In this document: positions 26,026-35,388 of the stretch, in pieces
Position numbering within the stretch: position 1 is the first letter of the stretch
Layout: the number at the start of each line of letters is the position of its first letter
NCBI GenBank assembly: GCA_903882935.1
Contig: CAIRZB010000061.1
Coordinates: forward strand, 1 to 64,000
Origin: an uncultured Parafilimonas sp.
GTDB taxonomy: Bacteria > Bacteroidota > Bacteroidia > Chitinophagales > Chitinophagaceae
Length of the DNA stretch: 64,000 nt
Direction of reading: 5' to 3'
Made by a program: the position numbers and the translations under genes
The notes under the pieces: model-generated
Database searches by the model: none
What the model saw: only the letters and a program-made list of their open reading frames with translations
Told to the model about the DNA's origin: nothing

Positions 26026-27225
26026 CTACTTCAAAATTTGGTGCCCCATCTTATCCCTTTTTGTTTTAAGGTAGGTTTCGTTGTGGGCATTGGGTTTTAT
26101 TTCAATGGGCACAATATCGGCTATTTCAATACCGTAACCGCTAAGGCCGGCGCGCTTTTTGGGGTTGTTGCTCATTAGCCGTAGTTTGGTGGCGCCAAGG
26201 TAACGCAGCATTTGGGCGCCAACACCGTAATCGCGCTCATCCATGCCAAAGCCTAGGTGCAGGTTGGCCTCCACGGTATCCATGCCTTCTTCCTGCAGTT
26301 TATAGGCCCTTAATTTATTCATTAAGCCAATACCCCGGCCCTCTTGGTTCATGTATAAAATAATGCCCTTGCCTTCTTTTTCAACCATCTGCATGGCCTT
26401 ATGCAACTGGTCTCCACAATCGCAGCGGAAACTGCCTAAAATATCGCCGGTAAAACAGCTGCTGTGCACACGGGTTAATACGGCTTCGCCGGGTTCCCAT
26501 TCTCCTTTAATAAGGGCTAGGTGCTCGCCATTGGTGCTTTTCTCCCTAAAGGCCACCAGCTTAAAATCACCGTATTTGGTAGGCATGTTCACCCTAACCA
26601 CTTCTTCAATCAGGGAGTCTGTTTTAAGGCGGTACTCCACCAAATCCTTTATCGATACAATTTTCAAGTCATGCTTGTCGGCAATTTCCCGCAGCTGGGG
26701 CAGCCTCGCCATGGTGCCGTCTTCATTCATCACCTCCACCAAAACACCTGCTGGTTCAAACCCTGCCAAGCGGGCAAGGTCAATGGTAGCCTCGGTATGG
26801 CCGGTCCTGCGCAATACGCCGCCATTTTTCGCCCTTAAAGGGAAGATGTGGCCGGGCCTGCCAAGGTCGGCGGGCGTTGTATTTGGGTCAATCAATGCCT
26901 GCACGGTTTTTGCCCTGTCGTGGGTGCTAATGCCGGTGGTGCACCCATGCCCCAGCAGGTCAATACTAACGGTAAAAGGGGTTGCATGTACAGCGGTGTT
27001 ATTGTCCACCATCATGGTTAATTGCAATTCTTCGGCCCTTTCCTCGGTAATGGGGGCACAAATCAAGCCCCGCCCAACCTTGCTCATAAAATTTATCACT
27101 TCTGGGGTAACATTTCTGGCGGCGGTAATAAAGTCGCCTTCGTTCTCACGGTCTTCATCGTCCACCACAATCACCATTTTGCCCAACCTTATATCTTCAA
27201 TCGCACTTTCAACCGAATTCAGCAT
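26026..27225 (-). CDS. ribBA: Bifunctional DHBP synthase / GTP cyclohydrolase II
   Basis: This 399-residue enzyme covers two early steps of riboflavin synthesis. The N-terminal RibB half (1-200) has [13 protein letters not shown], the [13 protein letters not shown] segment and GRPGHIFPL followed by RTGHTEA. The C-terminal RibA half has [21 protein letters not shown] (zinc Cys cluster), [12 protein letters not shown] and [12 protein letters not shown]. Both active sites look intact. The 200-base space to the divergent PIG-L gene contains no FMN riboswitch that I can recognise. Confidence 0.97.
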   Translation of the reverse strand: MLNSVESAIEDIRLGKMVIVVDDEDRENEGDFITAARNVTPEVINFMSKVGRGLICAPITEERAEELQLTMMVDNNTAVHATPFTVSIDLLGHGCTTGISTHDRAKTVQALIDPNTTPADLGRPGHIFPLRAKNGGVLRRTGHTEATIDLARLAGFEPAGVLVEVMNEDGTMARLPQLREIADKHDLKIVSIKDLVEYRLKTDSLIEEVVRVNMPTKYGDFKLVAFREKSTNGEHLALIKGEWEPGEAVLTRVHSSCFTGDILGSFRCDCGDQLHKAMQMVEKEGKGIILYMNQEGRGIGLMNKLRAYKLQEEGMDTVEANLHLGFGMDERDYGVGAQMLRYLGATKLRLMSNNPKKRAGLSGYGIEIADIVPIEIKPNAHNETYLKTKRDKMGHQILK

Positions 27226-27428
27226 ATCATGTATTTGATTGGCAAAATTACGACAAATTAGTTGTTTAGTAGTTTGGTGCAGGTGGCTTTGTCGGCTGGC
27301 TGCCGTTTACCGGCGAATCTTTAACGCCGTTTTTTGATTTCATTCGGCCAACATCGTCTAACCGCACACAATACTGCCTGCAATAAAAGGTAAACCTTGC
27401 TATCTTCGCCAGCAATAAGCACTGCATT

Positions 27429-30038
27429 ATGAGAAGTAAGTCTTTATTATTAATTGTCTTTATCGTTCAGGTTTCTGTTGTTTTCAGCCAAACCCCACCC
27501 ACGTATAACAGTGCTGATATTTACTTGCAGCTAAAAAAATTAAATGTGCTGGGCAGCGTGCTGTATATAGCAGCCCACCCCGATGACGAAAATACCCGCT
27601 TGCTCGCATATTTGGCCAAGGAAAAACAATTCCGCACCGGTTATTTAAGTTTAACGCGCGGCGACGGCGGCCAAAACTTAATAGGAGATGAGCAAGGGAT
27701 TGAGCTGGGCCTGATACGCACCCAAGAATTGCTGGCGGCCCGCCGTATTGACGGTGCGGAACAGTTTTTTAGCCGCGCTTACGACTTTGGGTTTAGCAAA
27801 AACGCCACCGAGGCGCTTAAAATTTGGGGGCACGACAAAATATTGGCCGATGTGGTGCAGATAATAAGAAAATTTCAGCCAGATGTGATTATTACCCGCT
27901 TTCCAGGCGATGCAAGAGCGGGCCACGGGCACCATTGGGCGAGTAACCTTTTGGCCAACGAGGCTTTTAAAGCGGCTGCAGATACAAACAGCACCTTGTT
28001 TGGGCAACCTGAAATGCTTGTGCCTAAAGACGCTGGTGCCAACATTTTAAAAGACAGTTTAGTGAAAGAAGGCTTTGAGAGTGCGAGAAGGGATGACATA
28101 CAAACAATATACGGTACCCCTTGGCAGGCCAAAAGAATATTATGGAACACCTTTAATTTTGGCGGCAACAATACCACCAGCAACGACCAGTTTAAGATGG
28201 ATGTTGGCAGCTTTAACCCCTTGTTGGGCAAAGGCTATGGTGAAATAGCCAGTGAAAGCCGCAGCCAGCATAAAAGCCAGGGCTTTGGCATACCCCGCCA
28301 GCGCGGCCAGGCCATAGAGTTTTTTATAACCACAGGCGGCGATGCGCCAAAGGACAATTTGATGGACGGCATTAACACCAGTTGGACAAGGATTAAGGGT
28401 GGTGAAGCCATTGCGCCGATGGTAAACGATATAATTGCACATTACGACTTTGGGCGCCCTGAAAGCTCAGTGGCTGCTTTAACACAGTTATACCAAGCGA
28501 TAGGCGCATTGCCTTACAGTTACTGGCAGGCAAGAAAGCTGGAAGAGGTGAAGCAATTGATTGTTGCGTGCAGCGGGCTGTTTGCAGAAGCCACCACCAA
28601 CAGCGAATATATTGTAACAGGGGATAGTATGCGCGTGAGTTTTACCATAAATAAACAAAACGGCCCAGCCATACAATTGGCCAGTATACGGATGAATGGG
28701 TTTGACTCCACTTTTAATATTAACCTGCCAAACAACCAAAACATAGGCTTTACCAAAACGTTTGCCGTGCCTGCGGGCTTTGAGTTTACGCAGCCTTACT
28801 GGTTGGCAAAGCCTATGGAGGCAGGGAGCTTTAACATTAACGACCCCTCGCAAATAGGCAATGCCCAAACCAACCCCCTAGTAAATGTGGTGTATAACAT
28901 TACCGTAAACGGGGTGGCGTTGCAAGTGGTTAAGCCGGTGCAAGCCAAATATACTGACCCAGTTAAAGGCGAGCTTTACCAGCCCGTGGTGGTAATACCC
29001 CCCGTAATAGTATCGTTTTTGCCACCAGTGGCGTTAACCAATATAAAGCCTGGCAATGCCTTTACCGCTAACCCCGTGATAACGGTTAAATACAAAACCA
29101 ATTTTACGGCAAAAAATACAAGCGTTACCATTGATATTTTGCAAGGCACCAACACGGTGTTTGTGAAAGACACCCTTGTTGATGCCGAAGCAGGCAAGGA
29201 GTTTGAGCAACAGATACCGCTTAAAAAGATTTATTCAAACGATATAGGCACCAACCTGGTTACCGCCGAGGTGCATGTAACCCAAAACGGGCACAGCTAT
29301 AAATTTACCCACTACCTGCGCAGCATACAGTACGACCACATACCCCACATTAATTATTTTTACCGAAGCAACGTAAAAGTTATTGCCGACGAAATTAAAA
29401 CCGCCGGTAAAAAAGTAGGCTATATAGCAGGCGCAGGCGATAAGGTGCCGCAGGCGTTGGTACAAATGGGCTTTGAAGTAAAAATGCTGGGGGCCGCCGA
29501 TGTAACTGATGAAAACCTTAAACAGTTTGATGCGATAGTAACCGGGGTTAGGGCCTACGACGTGAATGCGTTTTTAACCGAGAAATACGATGTGCTGATG
29601 CGTTTTGTAAAAAACGGCGGCAACTTGGTTGTGCAGTATAACCGCAGCAACGACATAAGCTCGGGCAAAATAAAAGTGGGCCCTTACCCTTTTAGCATTA
29701 CCAGCGCCAGGGTAACCGACGAAACGGCCGACGTGCATATGCTGCTGCCCAACCACCCGGCATTGAACTACCCCAATAAAATTACCCCCAAAGATTTTGA
29801 AGGCTGGGTGCAGGAGCGTAGCATTTACCACGCGGGCAATGGCGACAGCCATTTTGAGGCACCCCTGGCCATGCACGACCCCAACGAGCAGGAGAGCAGC
29901 GGCAGCCTTATTGTGGCAAAATACGGCAAAGGCAATTTTGTGTACACGGGCATTGTGTTTTTTAGGCAATTGCCTGCCGGCGTAAGCGGCGCTTACAGGC
30001 TAATGGCCAACCTAATTGGGCTGCCAAAAAATAAATAA
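27429..30038 (+). CDS. PIG-L family deacetylase, large Bacteroidota type
   Basis: The 869-residue secreted protein has a signal peptide (cleavage near VVFSQ). The N-terminal 270 residues form a PIG-L/LmbE deacetylase domain: AAHPDDE (48-54) and HGHH near 165, which together bind the metal. A long beta-rich middle follows. The C-terminal 200 residues (KKVGYIAGAGDKVPQALVQMGF onwards, with VVQYNRSND) look like a class I glutamine-amidotransferase or ThuA-like flavodoxin fold. It probably removes N-acetyl groups from an extracytoplasmic glycan or glycoside. Its exact substrate is unknown. Confidence 0.9.
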   Translation: MRSKSLLLIVFIVQVSVVFSQTPPTYNSADIYLQLKKLNVLGSVLYIAAHPDDENTRLLAYLAKEKQFRTGYLSLTRGDGGQNLIGDEQGIELGLIRTQELLAARRIDGAEQFFSRAYDFGFSKNATEALKIWGHDKILADVVQIIRKFQPDVIITRFPGDARAGHGHHWASNLLANEAFKAAADTNSTLFGQPEMLVPKDAGANILKDSLVKEGFESARRDDIQTIYGTPWQAKRILWNTFNFGGNNTTSNDQFKMDVGSFNPLLGKGYGEIASESRSQHKSQGFGIPRQRGQAIEFFITTGGDAPKDNLMDGINTSWTRIKGGEAIAPMVNDIIAHYDFGRPESSVAALTQLYQAIGALPYSYWQARKLEEVKQLIVACSGLFAEATTNSEYIVTGDSMRVSFTINKQNGPAIQLASIRMNGFDSTFNINLPNNQNIGFTKTFAVPAGFEFTQPYWLAKPMEAGSFNINDPSQIGNAQTNPLVNVVYNITVNGVALQVVKPVQAKYTDPVKGELYQPVVVIPPVIVSFLPPVALTNIKPGNAFTANPVITVKYKTNFTAKNTSVTIDILQGTNTVFVKDTLVDAEAGKEFEQQIPLKKIYSNDIGTNLVTAEVHVTQNGHSYKFTHYLRSIQYDHIPHINYFYRSNVKVIADEIKTAGKKVGYIAGAGDKVPQALVQMGFEVKMLGAADVTDENLKQFDAIVTGVRAYDVNAFLTEKYDVLMRFVKNGGNLVVQYNRSNDISSGKIKVGPYPFSITSARVTDETADVHMLLPNHPALNYPNKITPKDFEGWVQERSIYHAGNGDSHFEAPLAMHDPNEQESSGSLIVAKYGKGNFVYTGIVFFRQLPAGVSGAYRLMANLIGLPKNK

Positions 30039-30105
30039 TGTTTGGCAAAGTGCCGAAAGCATTGAGGCCGAAGGTATTATAAGCAGAAAATAAAAGCGTT
30101 GTTAC

Positions 30106-30267
30106 ATGGAGAGCAGACGGACGATGAGCATTTGGTTATTATTGATTATTGGGCTGGCCATCGGCTTTGTAATAAAAAATGTGCGTGCGGGGTTGCTGCT
30201 CGGGCTTGTAATAGGGTTGTGTACCATAGGCCTGGTGGCAGGTAAAAAGGGCAAGCGCGAGGATTGA
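30106..30267 (+). CDS. Small two-helix membrane protein, 53 residues
   Basis: The short frame starts MESRRTMSIWLLLIIGLAIG and ends in a basic tail KKGKRED. Two hydrophobic helices (about 9-23 and 29-46) are joined by KNVRAG, giving a hairpin membrane topology. It lies 67 bases after the PIG-L gene on the same strand. Codon use matches its neighbours. The internal ATG at residue 7 is an alternative start. No family was recognised. Confidence 0.55.
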   Translation: MESRRTMSIWLLLIIGLAIGFVIKNVRAGLLLGLVIGLCTIGLVAGKKGKRED

Positions 30268-30360
30268 CATTTGTTTAACAGTTTTGGCCTCAAAACAGCC
30301 AACCCATACTGAAAGGTTTTTACCATGCAGCCGTAATAGTGTTAAAACTATATGGCTGCT

Positions 30361-31095
30361 ATGAAACACTTGTTTTTCGTTGCGATTTTATCGCTTGTTT
30401 GCGTAAACGGCATTAATGCCCAGTACAACCCCAAAAGCAAAGCCAACCGCTTTGCCGATTTTACTGCCACAGTTGGCAACCAAGAGGGGGCAGCAGCCCT
30501 GTCGTACGTGTACAATTGGCGGTTAGGTAAAAACAAGAAACTTGAAATCGGCATCGGTGCAAGGCTAACAAGTTACCTGGGTACCAAAAAGGACTTTATT
30601 ACTGCGCCAGCCCGTTTGGCAAGGTCAACCTCCGTGCCTTTTTTGGTGGTTTTTGCCGCCCAGGAGGAACAGAACTTTGATACCCTAGTGGTGCAACGGC
30701 CGCTCACGTTTTCAGCCAATGCCACGGTAAACCTGGGGTATAATTTTAACAGCCGGTTATACGGCGGCTTTAATATTGATCTTGTCGGCTTTACCGTTGG
30801 CCGTACTACCAGCGGCGTGTTTAAGAGCAATGGTACCACCACGACCGAACCGGCTGCCAAGCCATCAGCCTTCAACCTGCTGCTTACGGGCGACAATGAC
30901 TTGGGCAGCCTCAACTCCGAGTTTTTTTTAAAATACAAGATTTCTTCCCGCGTAGCCTTAAAGGCCGTTTACCAGTTTCTTTTTGTGGAGTACAAAACCA
31001 CCACCTTATCGCAAACAGCCCCCGACGGAACCTCCGTTAACCGTTTCCGCAATAAATCAAACCAGTTTGGCCTTGGGGTATCCTATGCTTTATAA
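30361..31095 (+). CDS. Outer-membrane beta-barrel-like protein
   Basis: A 244-residue exported protein with signal MKHLFFVAILSLVCVNGINAQ. Alternating hydrophobic strands separated by polar turns (for example KKLEIGIGARLTSY, FNSRLYGGFNIDLVGFTVG and FLKYKISSRVALKAVYQFLF) end in NQFGLGVSYAL, with an aromatic-poor last strand. This is the look of a small outer-membrane barrel. An ATG three codons upstream (30352) is also possible. It is followed closely by the DM13 and YceI genes, suggesting a shared envelope role. Confidence 0.75.
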   Translation: MKHLFFVAILSLVCVNGINAQYNPKSKANRFADFTATVGNQEGAAALSYVYNWRLGKNKKLEIGIGARLTSYLGTKKDFITAPARLARSTSVPFLVVFAAQEEQNFDTLVVQRPLTFSANATVNLGYNFNSRLYGGFNIDLVGFTVGRTTSGVFKSNGTTTTEPAAKPSAFNLLLTGDNDLGSLNSEFFLKYKISSRVALKAVYQFLFVEYKTTTLSQTAPDGTSVNRFRNKSNQFGLGVSYAL

Positions 31096-31114
31096 TCAAT
31101 CAAAATACAACAAC

Positions 31115-31561
31115 ATGAAAAATTTTCAATTTGTAACAGTATTGGTAACTATTGTTTTTGCAATGGCATGCCAGAAAAACAGTACAGTGGTACCCGTTAA
31201 CCCGCCCGAAGTTCAAAACCCACCAAGTGGCTCGGTTGATTCGGTGGGCAAGCTGCTTTATATGGGTACCTTTATGCAAGGTGTTGAGGGCACGGTTGCA
31301 GGCAGCGCAGGCATTTATGCAGATTCGCTGGGCCAACGGTTGGTGCTTGACAGTTTTAGTGTTACCCAAGGGCCAGACCTGCACGTTTACCTAGCCAAGG
31401 AATTGCCGCCGTTACATTTTATTGATTTGGGTAAGCTAAAGGCAACAGTCGGCAAACAGGTTTACGCCATAACTGGCATGCCAGATTACAAGAGTTATAA
31501 ATACGCAGTTGTGCATTGCCAACAGTATAACGTGGTTTTTGGCAGTGCGGTTTTAAAATAA
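31115..31561 (+). CDS. DM13 domain lipoprotein
   Basis: The 148-residue lipoprotein (signal ending VFAMAC, then a Pro-rich spacer) carries one DM13 domain. The features are YMGTFMQGVEGTVAGSAGIY, LDSFSVTQGPDLHVYL, and the conserved cysteine in VVHCQQYNVVFGSAVL. DM13 domains are proposed to take part in electron transfer through that near-invariant Cys. The gene follows the barrel protein by 19 bases and precedes the YceI gene by 6, so the three probably form an operon. Confidence 0.88.
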   Translation: MKNFQFVTVLVTIVFAMACQKNSTVVPVNPPEVQNPPSGSVDSVGKLLYMGTFMQGVEGTVAGSAGIYADSLGQRLVLDSFSVTQGPDLHVYLAKELPPLHFIDLGKLKATVGKQVYAITGMPDYKSYKYAVVHCQQYNVVFGSAVLK

Positions 31562-31567
31562 AATAAC

Positions 31568-32116
31568 ATGAAGAGATGCATAGCTGTTTTACTATCAGTA
31601 TGTTGCATTAATAGCATTGCAACAGCCCAGCGGCTTGAGATAGTTGATGCGCAATCGGAAGTGCGGTTTAGCATAAAAAATTTTGGCATACCCGTCCAAG
31701 GCAGTTTCATCGGGTTAAAGGGGGAGGTTGCATTTTACGAAAATAACCTGGCTGGTTCAAATATAAACGTTTCCGTAAGCACTGCCACGGTAAATACTGG
31801 CATTGGCGCGCGTGACGGCCATTTGCGGAAAGAAGACTATTTTGATGTTGGCAAATACCCAATAATAAGTTTCAACTCGGTTGAAATTGTTAGGGGTTCC
31901 GTTTTGGGTAGTTATATCGTAAAAGGCACCCTCTCCATTAAAGGTATTGCAAAAACGATCAATATTAATTTTAAAGCCACCAAACAAGGTAGGGGGTACT
32001 TGTTTACTGGGGAATTTACTGTAAACCGGCGTGATTTTGGGGTGGGTGGTAGCAGCTTCATTTTATCAGACAATGTTACGGTTAAACTTTCGGTACAAGC
32101 TGCAGTGCCAAATTAG
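31568..32116 (+). CDS. YceI family protein
   Basis: This 182-residue exported protein has a signal peptide ending SIATAQ and a lipocalin-like YceI domain: EVRFSIKNFGIPVQGSF, LNVSVSTATVNTG-type strands, GHLRKEDYFDVGKYPIISF (the family's signature) and GTLSIKGIAKTI. YceI proteins bind long polyisoprenoid or fatty amide ligands in the periplasm. It lies six bases after the DM13 gene. Confidence 0.93.
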   Translation: MKRCIAVLLSVCCINSIATAQRLEIVDAQSEVRFSIKNFGIPVQGSFIGLKGEVAFYENNLAGSNINVSVSTATVNTGIGARDGHLRKEDYFDVGKYPIISFNSVEIVRGSVLGSYIVKGTLSIKGIAKTININFKATKQGRGYLFTGEFTVNRRDFGVGGSSFILSDNVTVKLSVQAAVPN

Positions 32117-32405
32117 CGGCATCGGGGTACGGATGACCCCAAAAGATGGTAGTTAAAGCATTGGCTAAATGGGCAGCCTATATGATGTTTGTGGGAAGCG
32201 ATGTAAACGCAACAATAAATCCTGAAGATTTTTTCAGTGGTTTTCAATGTGTTTTTATTTATTTGCACCATTACAGGCACCCATTGTTAATAACAATGAC
32301 AGTTTTACCGTGCATGTTATGTGCAGGCGTAACGGATTACCAATTATGTTTGCAAGAGCCTTTTTAAAAAGGGCGGCCCTATTAAAAATACCAAAATATT
32401 ACTAG

Positions 32406-32525
32406 ATGCAAGCTGATGAAAAAATACCGCTGTTCAAAAAATGGAGCCACTGGTATGCTTTGGTGGTGGTGGTGCTGGTTGTTTTGATACTTTTCTTTTT
32501 TTGGTTCACCAAACGTTTTGCATGA
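32406..32525 (+). CDS. 39-residue membrane protein coupled to the symporter
   Basis: The tiny frame starts MQADEKIPLFKKWSHWY. A single long hydrophobic helix (about 18-34) ends in FTKRFA. Its stop overlaps the symporter start (ATGA, four bases), so translation is coupled. Small one-helix partners are known next to other SSF transporters (for example DUF4212 with acetate-type symporters and YhdT with PanF), which suggests an accessory subunit. No significant family was recognised, and expression is inferred from the coupling and the topology. Confidence 0.65.
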   Translation: MQADEKIPLFKKWSHWYALVVVVLVVLILFFFWFTKRFA

Positions 32526-34270
32526 GTACGCCAGACTGGATTGTTTTAATTATTACACTACTGGCTATTGTCGCTTTCGGGTTGTACAAAAGCACCACCT
32601 CCAAAAATATGGAGGGGTATTTTCTTAATAACCGAACTACGCCCTGGTACATGGTGCTGTTGGGCATTATGGGCACGCAAGCCAGCGCCATTACTTTTTT
32701 GTCGGCACCGGGCCAGGCTTTTACTGATGGTATGCGCTTTGTGCAGTATTATTTTGGCCTCCCCATAGCCATGGTTATTTTGTGCATAACGTTTGTGCCT
32801 ATTTTCAGCAAGCTAAAAGTTTTTACTGCCTACGAATATTTGGAACAGCGTTTTGATGTTAAAACGCGCACATTCACGTCAGCGCTTTTCCTGCTGTCGC
32901 GCGGGCTTTCAACAGGCATAAGTCTGTATGCCCCTTCCATAATATTATCCTCGTTGCTGGGTTGGGATATTTTTTGGGTGAACATCATCATGGGGGGCGC
33001 GCTTATTTTGTATACAGTTACCGGAGGGGCAAAAGCAGTGGCACACACACAGCAATTGCAATTTATCATCATTTTTTGCGGCATGTTTGCTACAGCTTAT
33101 TTCATCATCCACCAATTACCCGCAGGTATAGGTTTTACCGATGCGCTGGCCTTAAGCGGAGCAAGTGGAAAACTTAATGTTATTACCACTGGTTTTAATG
33201 CAAAAGGGTTTGACTGGAAAGACAGTTATAATATTTTTAGCGGTTTGATAGGTGGCTTATTTTTAGCGCTTAGTTATTTTGGTACCGACCAAAGCCAAGT
33301 GGGGCGCTATATAACCGCAAAAAATATTGCCGCCAGCCGGTTGGGTCTGCTAATGAACGGCCTGGTAAAAGTACCCATGCAGTTTTTAATACTCGTGGTT
33401 GGAGCCATGCTGTTTACTTTTTACCAATTTAACAACAGCCCCATTTTTTTTAATCCAACTGTGCCAGCAAAAGTTTTTACAGGTAAGTATGGCGATTCGC
33501 TTAATGCAGTCGACTCGGCATATAAACTTTGCCAAAAAAAACAAGCAGCCTACGCAATTAATTACATTAATGCTACCAAAAGCCAAAACGCCCATTCAGT
33601 GGCAAGGTATAAGGATAGCATAAAGGCTTTGAACTTACAAATTGGCAGCTATCGCGACAAATACAAAGCGTTACTTGCAAAAGCAGATAAATCCATAAAC
33701 TTAAAAGACGTCAATTATATTTTTCTGCAATTTGTGATTGGCAACCTTCCTAAAGGCTTGGTGGGCCTGCTGATTGCCATCATTTTCCTGGCCTCCTGGG
33801 GTTCCATTGCCGCGGCATTAAACTCATTGGCATCCAGCACTATGATTGATTTTTACTGCCGGTTTAGGCATAAGCACAGCCACCCAAACAAGCTGGACCG
33901 CGATGAAGAACGAAAATACCATCTCTCCAAATGGTTTACTTTTTTTTGGGGGGTGTTTTGCATCATCATGGCACAGTTTGCCAACCGGCTGGGTAGCTTG
34001 ATTGAAGCCGTTAACATACTTGGGTCGCTTTTTTACGGGGTTATGCTCGGTATTTTTTTGGTGGCTTTTTATATAAAGCAAGTAGCAGGCCATGCTATTT
34101 TTTGGGCAGCTGTTATAGGCGAGTTGATTGTTATTGCCTTGTTTGTGCTTGACAAAGTTGGCATAATAGGCCTGGGCTTTTTGTGGTTTAACCTTGCCGG
34201 TGCAGCGGCCGTAGTAATACTTAGCCTGGTGCTACAGTCGTTTACAAGGCAAAAAGCCAAATTGGTTTAA
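32522..34270 (+). CDS. Sodium:solute symporter (SSF family)
   Basis: The protein has 582 residues starting MSTPDWIVLIITLLAI. It has about 13-14 membrane helices, and the SSF core is visible: GYFLNNRTTPWYMVLLGIMGTQASAITFLSAPG, the Na-site helices with GGAKAVAHTQ, and the FGTDQSQVGRY signature. A hydrophilic insertion rich in Lys and Ala (about 335-395) separates later helices, as in large SSF members of Bacteroidota. The substrate cannot be told from sequence. It is translationally coupled to the 39-residue protein before it. Confidence 0.9.
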   Translation: MSTPDWIVLIITLLAIVAFGLYKSTTSKNMEGYFLNNRTTPWYMVLLGIMGTQASAITFLSAPGQAFTDGMRFVQYYFGLPIAMVILCITFVPIFSKLKVFTAYEYLEQRFDVKTRTFTSALFLLSRGLSTGISLYAPSIILSSLLGWDIFWVNIIMGGALILYTVTGGAKAVAHTQQLQFIIIFCGMFATAYFIIHQLPAGIGFTDALALSGASGKLNVITTGFNAKGFDWKDSYNIFSGLIGGLFLALSYFGTDQSQVGRYITAKNIAASRLGLLMNGLVKVPMQFLILVVGAMLFTFYQFNNSPIFFNPTVPAKVFTGKYGDSLNAVDSAYKLCQKKQAAYAINYINATKSQNAHSVARYKDSIKALNLQIGSYRDKYKALLAKADKSINLKDVNYIFLQFVIGNLPKGLVGLLIAIIFLASWGSIAAALNSLASSTMIDFYCRFRHKHSHPNKLDRDEERKYHLSKWFTFFWGVFCIIMAQFANRLGSLIEAVNILGSLFYGVMLGIFLVAFYIKQVAGHAIFWAAVIGELIVIALFVLDKVGIIGLGFLWFNLAGAAAVVILSLVLQSFTRQKAKLV

Positions 34271-34398
34271 ATGGATGCAATCGGTCATCGGAAATGTTTG
34301 ACACATTTTCAATAATCTGGCAAAATTAGTATTGTAAAGCAACCTTTTTTCTAATTTCGTTGTTTTCCCCAACATACCCCTCTCATAAACAGCCATAC

Positions 34399-35343
34399 AT
34401 GTCCACTGCGTCATTTTTACATAATTCGCAAAGAATCTATTTTGCAAAGCTGGATATATTCGGCAAGTATAGTTATGTAAACACCTATTTTGCCACCCAA
34501 TTCGCCTTTTTACAAATTGACTTGCTGGGTGCCAGCGGTACAGTTGCAGCTCATCCGCGCGATTATGATATTTTTCATGCCGCGTTAGACAAGTGCTTTG
34601 AAGAAGCAGGCAGCAGCCGCAACGTAGTGCTTAGGATGTTAAAGGAGGGTGGCGGATGCTTTTTAACTGAATGGGAGTTTTCGCCCAGTTTTAATGCAAA
34701 CGGCAAACCTGACGGGGTTTGCTGCATGGGCTTTAACACCAATGATGCTTCGCTAAACCAGTTGCGGTTGGAAATGAAGCTACAGTCTTTAAAGATGATT
34801 TCAGACAGCTCAAGTGATGGTATTTTGCTGCTTGATAAAAACTATAAAATAGTAGCCCATAACAGGCCTGCTGAAAATTTATCGCTGGAGCTTTACAAAA
34901 AGCAATATTTGCCCGGAGATGATTTTAGAAAGTACATAAGGCCCGGTGCCGAGCACCAGTTTTACCGGCAGTTTAACGCAGCCTTGCTGGGCACGGTTAG
35001 TGAAGAGGTATTTGAAATGGTTAAGCCCAACGGCAACATTGTAGCCCTTAAAGTACAAATGACGCCTGTTTATGACGACAGCGAGTCGGCCGTTTCGGGC
35101 GTGGCCATGATTACTAAAGACGTTACAGTGATCCAAGATTTGAGTAACCGCCTAAATACCATATCAGTCATGCAAAGCCACCAAATAAGGCGGCCTGTTG
35201 CCAATATGATGAGCTTGGTAAACCTTATTGACGGTACCAAACTAGACGATCGTGAAAAAGAATACCTACAGTTGCTTAAAACAAGCATTAACCAGTTGGA
35301 AGAAGAAATAAGGCAAATTGTAAACACCGCCCGCAAGGGTTAG
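34399..35343 (+). CDS. PAS-domain protein with DHp helix but no ATPase domain
   Basis: This 314-residue cytoplasmic protein has two PAS-like modules: an N-terminal one (about 10-120) and a second at 130-245 starting SDGILLLDKNYKIVAHN and ending VSGVAMITKDVT. Next comes a dimerisation/phospho-acceptor helix with His261 in SHQIRRPVANMMSLVNL. The protein stops after about 50 more residues with no HATPase domain. It may accept phosphate from another kinase or act as a dimeric sensor. Neighbours do not identify a partner. The ATG at 34399 was chosen because the upstream TTG is weak. Confidence 0.8.
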   Translation: MSTASFLHNSQRIYFAKLDIFGKYSYVNTYFATQFAFLQIDLLGASGTVAAHPRDYDIFHAALDKCFEEAGSSRNVVLRMLKEGGGCFLTEWEFSPSFNANGKPDGVCCMGFNTNDASLNQLRLEMKLQSLKMISDSSSDGILLLDKNYKIVAHNRPAENLSLELYKKQYLPGDDFRKYIRPGAEHQFYRQFNAALLGTVSEEVFEMVKPNGNIVALKVQMTPVYDDSESAVSGVAMITKDVTVIQDLSNRLNTISVMQSHQIRRPVANMMSLVNLIDGTKLDDREKEYLQLLKTSINQLEEEIRQIVNTARKG

Positions 35344-35388
35344 GCAATATTTACCCATACCTTTACCCGATAAATTACCCATATTGCC

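Noticed and set aside
27226-27428. FMN riboswitch upstream of ribBA
   Set aside because: None of the conserved AGGGGCGGGGTG-type elements could be found in this short spacer.
32146-32367. 73-codon frame after the YceI gene
   Set aside because: It has no start context or recognisable domain, and its composition looks like intergenic DNA.
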